Below, piece by piece: positions 58,201 to 64,000 of a DNA stretch of 64,000 nucleotides. Positions within the stretch are counted from its first letter, which is position 1. Each line of letters starts with the position of its first letter. Both the position numbers and the translations under genes were made by a program. This stretch comes from Pseudoalteromonas lipolytica (lineage in GTDB: Bacteria > Pseudomonadota > Gammaproteobacteria > Enterobacterales > Alteromonadaceae): positions 4,787 through 68,786 of the forward strand of contig NZ_LJTC01000002.1 of NCBI RefSeq assembly GCF_001306915.1, given 5' to 3'. The notes below the pieces were generated by a model. It made no database searches, was not told where the DNA came from, and saw only the letters and a list, made by a program, of their open reading frames with translations.

Positions 58201-60070
58201 TGCCCTTGTTGTCAATTAGCATGGTGAAGTCCATGATCCAATTAACTTTACCGTCAGTCGTTTTTACTGAGTAAGGTGTTTCACCAACTACGCGTAAACC
58301 AAAGTTTTCTAACATCGGCATTACGTCAGATAAGTGAATTGGTACATCTTTATGGAATAAGCTTAGACGAACCACATTTGTGTTTGCTTCTTCTTGTGGA
58401 CGGTAGAACAACATTTCTAGTTTGTTCTCGTCATTTAGAAGTTCTAGCTTTTCAATATCAACAACCGCTGCACTTGGTAGAACCTGGTCTTTATACGCAC
58501 TTGCAAACGCTTGTGCATATTTACGGTTTAATTCTTTACCGCGTGCTTCACCTGCGCTTTCAAGTAGTGCAGATTGGAGTCTATCTTCCCAAGTACGGGC
58601 AGCTTCAATTAGGTTGTTTTCGATGTCTTTCACGTTATATTCAATATTATTGTCAGTCACACGCACCGTGTAATGTGTACGGGCTAATGTTGACTCAGAG
58701 AAGAAAGTAGTAAATTCGACTTTATCGTCAGAATTAAATGCATTGGCTAAGATACGTTGCGTTTCACGACGTAGTGCTGTGTTATAGCGTTCACGCGGTA
58801 CATAAACCATGCAAGAGAAGAAACGGCCATATGCGTCTTTACGCACAAAAATACGGCACATATCACGCTCTTGTACTTGTAATACGCCCATGGCAACTTC
58901 AAGTAGTTCAGCTTCACGTGCTTGCACAAGTTCATCACGTGGATACGTTTCTAAAATATTTAATACCGCTTTGTATGCATGGGTGCCTTTTGCAAAGTCA
59001 CACATTTCCATAATGCGGTTAATCTTACTTTTCAGTACAGGTACATCAGCGGCGCTGTTGTTGTAAAAGCTTGATGAGAATAAACCAAGGAAGCGGTCTT
59101 CACCAATTACATTGCCCTCATCATCAAAACGCTTAATACCTACATAATCGATATACGCTGGACGATGTACACGAGACACTGAGTTTGTTTTCGTTAAAAT
59201 TAATAAGTTACTGCTACGCGCTTCTTGGCGCGCTACTTCAGGTAACTCAGAAAGTAAACGGCTATGCTCTTCGTCTGTGTTTTTCATCAGACCAAGGCTA
59301 GTACCTTTTTTACCTTTTAACTGGTAATCACCCTGCACTGGCGAAAGTTCATACTCACGGTAACCCATTAGCGTAAAGTTATCTTTAGCTAACCAATCTA
59401 AAAACTCTACCGTTTCTGCAACTTCGCTTTCGTTATTGTTATGGTGGCGTTTTGGTAAGTCTTTCGTTACCGCAATAAGCTTTTCACGAATTGGCTGCCA
59501 ATCTTCTACAGCGATAGATACGTCAACTAACACAGACTCAAGTTCTTTTTTGAAAGACTCAATTACTTTTGCATCTGTTTGACGATCAATCTCGATAAAG
59601 AACACAGTTTTTGTCGACGTTGATTCTTGCTCTGCTTTTAAGCTTGAAATACCGGTGATTTTAGCATTTTTATCACGTTGGATTTTCAACGGAGAGTGAA
59701 GTAATAAGTGAGAAGCGATGTTTGCGCGGGTCATGGCCATACGCACAGAATCAACGAGGAAAGGCATGTCTTTCGCGATGATTTCAACAATGGTGTGCGA
59801 TGACTGCCAGCCATCTTTTGCTACTTCAGGATTGAAAACACGGACAACCGCGTCATCAGAATTATTTTTTTCTAGCGAGTTCCATAGGCTTAGTGCAGCG
59901 CCATATAAGTCACTATCGTTGCGATGAGCCAAATCCTCTTTAGACATATTGCTGTACAAGGCTTTGGCGAATTTCTCAACGAGTAACACATTATCAGCGT
60001 GAACTTTTTTCTGGATCAGCTTACAGACATTATCTAAGATAACCGAGGCTTGCCCTTCATTTCGTGTCAT
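55232..60070 (-). CDS. NAD-specific glutamate dehydrogenase, large (180 kDa) type
   Basis: This 1612-residue enzyme belongs to the large NAD-dependent glutamate dehydrogenase class found in Pseudomonas and Streptomyces. A long N-terminal region with ACT-like regulatory segments precedes the catalytic core (about residues 800-1260: LRGGKVARGGLRWSDRREDF, VPVGSKGGFVCK, GDMAGDVFGNGM). It deaminates glutamate to 2-oxoglutarate, which feeds the SucAB complex encoded in this window. It is monocistronic with its own terminator; GGAAC lies before the ATG. The frame is intact along its whole length. Confidence 0.96.
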   Translation of the reverse strand: MTRNEGQASVILDNVCKLIQKKVHADNVLLVEKFAKALYSNMSKEDLAHRNDSDLYGAALSLWNSLEKNNSDDAVVRVFNPEVAKDGWQSSHTIVEIIAKDMPFLVDSVRMAMTRANIASHLLLHSPLKIQRDKNAKITGISSLKAEQESTSTKTVFFIEIDRQTDAKVIESFKKELESVLVDVSIAVEDWQPIREKLIAVTKDLPKRHHNNNESEVAETVEFLDWLAKDNFTLMGYREYELSPVQGDYQLKGKKGTSLGLMKNTDEEHSRLLSELPEVARQEARSSNLLILTKTNSVSRVHRPAYIDYVGIKRFDDEGNVIGEDRFLGLFSSSFYNNSAADVPVLKSKINRIMEMCDFAKGTHAYKAVLNILETYPRDELVQAREAELLEVAMGVLQVQERDMCRIFVRKDAYGRFFSCMVYVPRERYNTALRRETQRILANAFNSDDKVEFTTFFSESTLARTHYTVRVTDNNIEYNVKDIENNLIEAARTWEDRLQSALLESAGEARGKELNRKYAQAFASAYKDQVLPSAAVVDIEKLELLNDENKLEMLFYRPQEEANTNVVRLSLFHKDVPIHLSDVMPMLENFGLRVVGETPYSVKTTDGKVNWIMDFTMLIDNKGIADFDKVSARFRAALTNVWNNRLENDGFNRLVLMGGLTGREASILRAYAKYMRQIGVTFSQTYIESTFANYPHIASQIVNLFTKKFSVKNPGSEKTLEKLVAQINLELENVANLDDDRIIRLYVDMINATLRTNFFQKEADGQFKSYVSFKVQPSMIPEMPLPLPAFEIFVYSPRVEGVHLRGGKVARGGLRWSDRREDFRTEVLGLVKAQQVKNTVIVPVGSKGGFVCKQLPTDREAFFKEGQECYKIFIRGLLDITDNIERGEIVPPVDVVRHDEDDPYLVVAADKGTATFSDIANGIANEYNFWLGDAFASGGSVGYDHKKMGITAKGAWESVKRHFREMDIDCQTTDFTVVAIGDMAGDVFGNGMLLSKHIRLQVAFNHMHIFVDPNPDAATSYPERERLFNLPRSSWEDYNKDLISQGGGIFSRAAKSISLSPEMKKMLGTKKASMTPNELIKAALMMEFDLLWNGGIGTYIKNSKETDADVGDRANDALRINGSELGAKILGEGGNLGATQLGRIEFAAKGGRVNTDFIDNVGGVACSDNEVNIKILLNGLVAEGDLTRKQRDELLYSMTDEVSELVLKDCYRQTHTLSITQSKGTSTLKEKVRFIHALEKDGKLNRAIEFIPTDEELAERAAAGKDLTRPELSVLVSYAKMVLKESLVVDEITENPYYRQLLVKSFPVPLREKFNDAMDNHPLRKEIIATKLANNIVNDMGLNFMVRMHEETGANEAEIALCYSIAKEVFQMPETWSSIVALDNKIPAAVQTEMLYQLRRTVRRATRWFLRHRNKAQTIEQAIEFFAPTFADLSENLNSYMVEKESERLVKAADKLIESNVPKALATRIVSLSSLFSVMDLAEIANNSERSIDMVSNTYFKLGARMGLHWFLDQITNQPVANHWQALARASYREELDWQQRTLSAVVLNSFAADSKDIDAQIDEWMDNQDLLLQRWKQMLSEFKTSQSHDFAKFSVALRELMLLSHNCDTSK

Positions 60071-60124
60071 TGTATGTTCCTTAATCTATACTACTTATCG
60101 ATTAGTAGAATATTTGTACAGCCA

Positions 60125-60173
60125 TTTATTAGCGTGGAGTCAGGTAAATTCTAACTCTTTTACAGCTAATAAA
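60125..60173. repeat. 9-bp inverted repeat upstream of the glutamate dehydrogenase gene
   Basis: TTTATTAGC (60125-60133) is mirrored by GCTAATAAA (60165-60173), about 55-100 bases upstream of the start codon. This position suits an operator, but I do not recognise the regulator. Confidence 0.35.
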
Positions 60174-60243
60174 CAGCCTTTTCGATGAAATCATTTTAAG
60201 CTTTTCAGCTATTTGGTCATCTATTCACAAAATATAGATATAA

Positions 60244-60261
60244 ATGGCCATTACTGGCCAT
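60244..60261 (-). terminator. Hairpin downstream of the RND transporter gene
   Basis: ATGGCCA (60244-60250) pairs with TGGCCAT (60255-60261) around a four-base loop, 21 bases past the stop codon. The trailing minus-strand sequence is T-rich but interrupted, so termination may be weak. Confidence 0.4.
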
Positions 60262-60282
60262 ATTGGAGCACAATTATTCACA

Positions 60283-62607
60283 TTATTTTTTCTGGTCAGT
60301 CCAGAGGAAGCTACCAATTGCAGGTAAAAGTAGTACTGCACCCAACATGTTAACCAAAAACATGAAGGTTAAAAGAATACCCATATCCACTTGGAACTTC
60401 AGATCAGAGAAAATCCATGTGCTAACACCAATGGCTAAGGTAATACCTGTGAACAGCACTGCACTACCTCGCTCTGCTAATGCATTACGATAAGCGACTT
60501 CCAGTGCCACACCTTGTTTTAGCTGCCCCATCATTGATGAAAGTATGTAAATCCCGTAATCGACACCAATACCAACACCTAAAGCGATAACTGGTAATGT
60601 CGACACTGTTAAACCTATTTCAAGTTGTACCATCAACGCTTGCGCTAAGGTTGATACGATGTACAGAGGTAATACAACCGCGACCGTTGCCTTCACACTT
60701 CTAAAGCTAATTAAGCATAGCAGGATTACGGCGCCGTAAACGTAAAGCATCATAGGTAGCTGTGCAGCTGATACCGATTCGTTCGTTGCGGCCATAACAC
60801 CGACAGGGCCTGACGCTAGCTTAAACTTTAATTCATCGGTTTCTTCTGCCTTAGCAAACTCTTTAACTTTCGCTACCACATGGTCAATCGTTTCTGCTTT
60901 GTGGTCATTTAAGAAAATAATTACTGGCATTACTGAGCAGTTACCATCGAGTAAACCTGAGCTTGTTTCAACCCGTGAAGTAGCTTGCACTAAACTTGCC
61001 GTATTGCGAGGCAGGCTTTGCCATTTTAAGTTCCCTTCGTTAAAGCCGGCATTAACTGACTGTGCAACTGAGCTTAAGCTCACAGCCGATTGTACCCCTG
61101 CAACGTTTTCCATCTGCCATTGGAAACGACTAATACGCTCCATAACATCATGCTCCGTACACGCAGCAGGATACGCTTCTACAATCACTTTTAGGATATC
61201 TGATGAAATAGTGTATTTATCAGAAATCAAAAAGGTATCTTGGTTATAGCGGGCATCTTGATGCAAAGAAGGCGCACCAGCATGCAAGTCACCAATACGC
61301 ATTTTGTCAGCTTGCCAGTAACCCACTGCAAATAACACAGCCGTAAAGACGATAATAAAACCCGCCGTTTTACGGTCTGTGGCTTTTACTAATAGCTCGC
61401 GTAACTTGTCTAGTAGATTTGGTTTGTCTGTGTGAGTACCGGCTTGAATATGCACAGAGCCTTCAAAGCGCATGTACGATGCCCAAACAGGTAATAAAAT
61501 TAAATTAGTGAAAATAATTACCGCTACACCCAAACTTGCGGTGATAGCAAGTTCACGGATAATACCAATATCAATGGTGAGTAAGGTTAAAAAACCAATT
61601 GTGTCTGATAGCAGTGCAATACCACCCGGGATCAAAAGTGCTCTAAAGCTTGCCTGACAGCAAACCCGAGTTGAACTACCCGTAGACACTTTTTTGCCGA
61701 TGTCATTGATCATTTGCACGCCATGGCTTACACCAATCGCAAACACTAAAAACGGCACTAAAATTGACATTGGGTCTAAACCAAAACCTAAGCTTGAAAG
61801 CAAGCCTAACTGCCAAACAACGGCAATGATTGAACAGGCAATCGGTAAAATTGTCAGTTTTAAAGAGTGGCAGAACAGCCAAACCATCACAAATGTGAAA
61901 GCAATGGCAATAGCAAAGAATAGCAGTACGCCCTTAGCGCCCTCTGCGACATCCCCTGCCATTTTGGCAAAACCGATAATATGAATACTTACCTTGTCAG
62001 TACTGAGCGGTTCACGAACTTGCGTTTCTAGCTTTTCTGCAAATGCTAAAGTGTCGAGTTTTTCTTGCGTTTGTGGATCAGTCTCGAGTAGCTGAGCGGT
62101 TACCATTGCACACGAATAGTCACTGGCAATCATGCGACCAACGACTTTTGCTTTTTCGATGTTTTCTTTTACAACCGCAAGACCACGTTTATCAGCAGTG
62201 AAGTTTGCCGGAATAATTGGACCGCCAGCAAAACCATCTTCAACTACTTCAACAAAACGTGCACTCGGTGCAAAGATTGAATTAACTAACGGACGATTTA
62301 CACCTGGAATAAAGTAAAGCTGGTCGTGAACTGCTTTAAGTTGGGTGAAAAATTCCTCATTAAAAATATCACCATCTGCATCACAGACTGAAATCAAAAT
62401 GCTGTTAGCGCCACCGAACTGTTTTTCATGTTTGGTGTAAACTTTCATGTAGTCATGATTAAGCGGAATATTTTTATTAAACGACGCGTCTAATTGAATT
62501 TGTGTTGCTTTGAATAATAAGAAACAAGTGATCAAAGCAAAGGAAATAATTGCGAATAAGCGATGACGAAACACCGCTCTTTCTAAAATATCTAAAAAAC
62601 CACGCAT
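60283..62607 (-). CDS. RND/MMPL family exporter
   Basis: This 774-residue membrane protein has the RND topology of two repeats: an N-terminal helix, a large periplasmic loop, then groups of six helices (about 220-400 and 620-770). Each repeat carries the sterol-sensing-like motif wording (FVLVFAIGVSHGVQMINDIG, VIALGVGIGVDYGIYILSSM). At this length it is of the MMPL/hydrophobe type and not the drug-efflux HAE1 type. It overlaps the YCF48-type gene by one base (TAATG) and belongs to a DUF1329-YCF48-RND group. A lipid or other hydrophobic cargo is inferred; the substrate is unknown. Confidence 0.88.
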   Translation of the reverse strand: MRGFLDILERAVFRHRLFAIISFALITCFLLFKATQIQLDASFNKNIPLNHDYMKVYTKHEKQFGGANSILISVCDADGDIFNEEFFTQLKAVHDQLYFIPGVNRPLVNSIFAPSARFVEVVEDGFAGGPIIPANFTADKRGLAVVKENIEKAKVVGRMIASDYSCAMVTAQLLETDPQTQEKLDTLAFAEKLETQVREPLSTDKVSIHIIGFAKMAGDVAEGAKGVLLFFAIAIAFTFVMVWLFCHSLKLTILPIACSIIAVVWQLGLLSSLGFGLDPMSILVPFLVFAIGVSHGVQMINDIGKKVSTGSSTRVCCQASFRALLIPGGIALLSDTIGFLTLLTIDIGIIRELAITASLGVAVIIFTNLILLPVWASYMRFEGSVHIQAGTHTDKPNLLDKLRELLVKATDRKTAGFIIVFTAVLFAVGYWQADKMRIGDLHAGAPSLHQDARYNQDTFLISDKYTISSDILKVIVEAYPAACTEHDVMERISRFQWQMENVAGVQSAVSLSSVAQSVNAGFNEGNLKWQSLPRNTASLVQATSRVETSSGLLDGNCSVMPVIIFLNDHKAETIDHVVAKVKEFAKAEETDELKFKLASGPVGVMAATNESVSAAQLPMMLYVYGAVILLCLISFRSVKATVAVVLPLYIVSTLAQALMVQLEIGLTVSTLPVIALGVGIGVDYGIYILSSMMGQLKQGVALEVAYRNALAERGSAVLFTGITLAIGVSTWIFSDLKFQVDMGILLTFMFLVNMLGAVLLLPAIGSFLWTDQKK

Positions 62608-63611
62608 TACGGATTCAACTCCTTCACTTTAATGCCATTTTCTGAAGCCATAACTAGTTTGTCTTGAAACACAACACCATCAAGTAACGATTTACCATCG
62701 GCCATTTGTTGTTCTGATAATTGGCCATCCTCAATTTGGAATACCACCCCGCTATTGGCAAATAATAACCACTGGTTGTTGTATTTAATCGCGCTATTTA
62801 CGGTTGCATAATTGTCGTGTGGTATTTGTTGCCACTGTTCGCTGCCTGCTTGGCGAGTGAAAATGTTGCCTCGAAGGCCTGCAACTAGGTCTTCCCCACC
62901 TTGATCCGCAGTTGACGCAAACGTAAAGAAAGAGCCCATATATATCTCCTCAAGACGCTGCCAGGTTTGACCATTGTCGACACTTTGTGCCATTAAACCC
63001 ATTTCACCGGCTAGAAATAGACTCTCATCGGTTTTAACGATGCGATTAAAGTGCGGCAGTATTGAAGCAGTTTCAATTTCATAGCCTTCTGGGTCACTGT
63101 CTTTTAAATCATTGAGGTATTCACGGTCTTCTTCAAATAACAGGCTATCTAAAAAACGTTTCTGCCAAGTTTGGCCACCATCGTTAGTTTCATAAAACAT
63201 TCCATATGCACCGACTGCATACCCTTGTTTGTCTGTAGTAAATAAAATGTCTAAACATGGCTTATCCATGTTTGGTAATGATTGCTGTAATTGCCACGTT
63301 TTACCTGCATCTACGGTATTGATGATGGTAGCATCATGGCCGCATGCCCAACCTAAATCGCTATTATAAAAATCAACGGCTGTTAGCAGCACTTGAGTAG
63401 GCACACTGGCTTGTTGCCAGGTTTGAGCGTCTGTACTTGTGATAACCACACCGTGTTTGCCAACTGCAATGAGATTTGGGCCAGCTAGTTCAATGTCGGT
63501 GAGAAGAGTTTTGTTTGCGTTAACAGCGCTAATGGCTTGTTGTGGCATAGGCATGTCTTGAGCAAAACATGAAGCACTATAAGCAAGACAGGCATAAAGC
63601 AAATACTTCAT
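62607..63611 (-). CDS. YCF48-type (BNR/Asp-box) beta-propeller exported protein
   Basis: This 334-residue protein has a signal peptide (YLLYACLAYSASCFAQ) and repeated blades carrying the Asp-box-like pattern 'S/TxDxGxTW' (ITSTDAQTWQQ, NTVDAGKTWQLQQ, ETNDGGQTWQKRF, SVDNGQTWQRLEE). It resembles the YCF48/Hcf136 photosystem-assembly fold. In non-photosynthetic proteobacteria, relatives are found next to RND exporters with DUF1329 and DUF1302 outer-membrane partners. Coupled translation with the RND gene suggests a periplasmic partner of the exporter (inference). Confidence 0.85.
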   Translation of the reverse strand: MKYLLYACLAYSASCFAQDMPMPQQAISAVNANKTLLTDIELAGPNLIAVGKHGVVITSTDAQTWQQASVPTQVLLTAVDFYNSDLGWACGHDATIINTVDAGKTWQLQQSLPNMDKPCLDILFTTDKQGYAVGAYGMFYETNDGGQTWQKRFLDSLLFEEDREYLNDLKDSDPEGYEIETASILPHFNRIVKTDESLFLAGEMGLMAQSVDNGQTWQRLEEIYMGSFFTFASTADQGGEDLVAGLRGNIFTRQAGSEQWQQIPHDNYATVNSAIKYNNQWLLFANSGVVFQIEDGQLSEQQMADGKSLLDGVVFQDKLVMASENGIKVKELNP

Positions 63612-63703
63612 AAAGATAAATCGCCTTCGAAAAAATAAAAAGAGAAGTCAAAAAAGTCACTGGGAAACCTAATGCGTGTACTGATGACTTACGCGAATTG
63701 CAA

Positions 63704-63727
63704 AAGGCACCTGGAGTCAGGTGCCTT
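63704..63727 (-). terminator. Hairpin between DUF1329 and YCF48-type genes
   Basis: AAGGCACCTG (63704-63713) pairs with CAGGTGCCTT (63718-63727), with a GAGT loop. On the minus strand four T bases follow, making it a moderate terminator or attenuator within the cluster. Confidence 0.7.
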
Positions 63728-63734
63728 AAATGGA

Positions 63735-64000
63735 TTAACGACCTTCGCGGCGTAATGCGCTTGAAGTAAACTCGTTATCGTTGAATGATTGTGAGAAATC
63801 ATACATTTTTTCTTGGTTGTCTAAACCAATTGCTAAATAACGACGAGAGTTAAGGTCATGATAAACTTCTAACGTACTCCAATGAGTTGGTACTTCATAG
63901 TAGTTAAGACCATGCGCCATCGCTACACGATACATTTGATCACGGTTATCATAGATATCCGCTACATGTACTTGCCAGCTATCCTCGTCAATATAAAAGA
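63735..64000 (-). CDS. DUF1329 family protein, C-terminal part (cut by window edge)
   Basis: The frame is open from the right edge, with no start inside the family region, and ends at 63735. The visible 87 or so residues read FYIDEDSWQVHVADIYDNRD, then YEVPTHWSTLEVYHDLNSRR and end in FTSSALRREGR, wording I associate with the C-terminus of DUF1329. These are predicted exported, lipoprotein-type proteins resembling LolA/LolB folds, normally paired with a DUF1302 outer-membrane protein, which may lie just outside the window. It is followed on the same strand by the YCF48-type and RND genes. Confidence 0.82.
   Translation of the reverse strand, partial: FYIDEDSWQVHVADIYDNRDQMYRVAMAHGLNYYEVPTHWSTLEVYHDLNSRRYLAIGLDNQEKMYDFSQSFNDNEFTSSALRREGR

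Noticed and set aside
1..64000. CRISPR arrays, tRNA or rRNA genes, phage or transposase genes
   Set aside because: No regularly spaced repeats, cloverleaf-like segments, rRNA signatures, integrases or transposases were seen on either strand.

Overview
The window is chromosomal DNA from a marine gammaproteobacterium of the Alteromonadales, most likely Pseudoalteromonas. This is inferred from the moderately AT-rich sequence, gene orders shared with enteric and marine gammaproteobacteria (serC-aroA-cmk-rpsA-ihfB-lapAB-pyrF, gyrA/ubiG, nrdAB-yfaE, sdhCDAB-sucABCD/gltA, lpxK-msbA-comEC, pyrD-zapC-rlmKL-uup), and lineage-type families of unknown function (DUF3083, DUF3466, the DUF1329/YCF48/RND cluster). 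No database search was possible, so the genus is an inference. About 53 protein genes, one of them broken, fill nearly all of the sequence. I found no rRNA, tRNA, CRISPR array, prophage or insertion sequence.

Layout. 1-2.1 kb is the only accessory-looking part: the start of a zinc alcohol dehydrogenase, a solute-binding protein gene with at least one frameshift, and an Lrp/AsnC regulator. 2.2-12.5 kb is a minus-strand core block (pyrF, lapB, lapA, ihfB, rpsA, cmk, aroA, serC, gyrA). 12.6-18.2 kb on the plus strand carries ubiG, a HAD phosphatase, and nrdA-nrdB-yfaE behind a regulatory region with a DnaA box and a pair of NrdR-type boxes. 18.2-25.7 kb holds yaeQ, a zinc-type TonB receptor behind two Zur-like palindromes, glnS, a DUF3083 gene, and argA behind two tandem ARG boxes. 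25.9-37.5 kb is a TCA-cycle supercluster: sucD, sucC, sucB, sucA, sdhB, sdhA, sdhD and sdhC on the minus strand, divergent from gltA.

37.6-40.7 kb holds csdA-csdE facing tcdA and an RluA-type pseudouridine synthase. 40.7-47.2 kb is the envelope and uptake cluster kdsB, ycaR, lpxK, msbA, comEC plus a DUF2062 gene whose 5' end overlaps comEC. 47.2-55.1 kb holds a DUF3466 protein, uup, a small glutaredoxin-like protein, rlmKL, zapC and pyrD. 55.2-60.1 kb is one very large NAD-glutamate dehydrogenase gene. The right end (60.3-64 kb) is an RND/MMPL exporter, a YCF48-type beta-propeller protein and the C-terminus of a DUF1329 protein, a conserved but functionally obscure envelope module.

How it works together. 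The central block encodes most of the oxidative TCA cycle and electron entry at complex II, split by factor-independent terminators into sdhCDAB, sucAB and sucCD units. The best regulatory readings are zinc repression of the TonB receptor, arginine repression of argA, and replication- and dNTP-linked control of nrdAB. No obviously new multi-gene system such as a defence island or a biosynthetic cluster is present. The least understood pieces are the DUF1329/YCF48/RND module, the DUF3083 gene, the DUF3466 gene attached to uup, and the MupP-like phosphatase behind ubiG.
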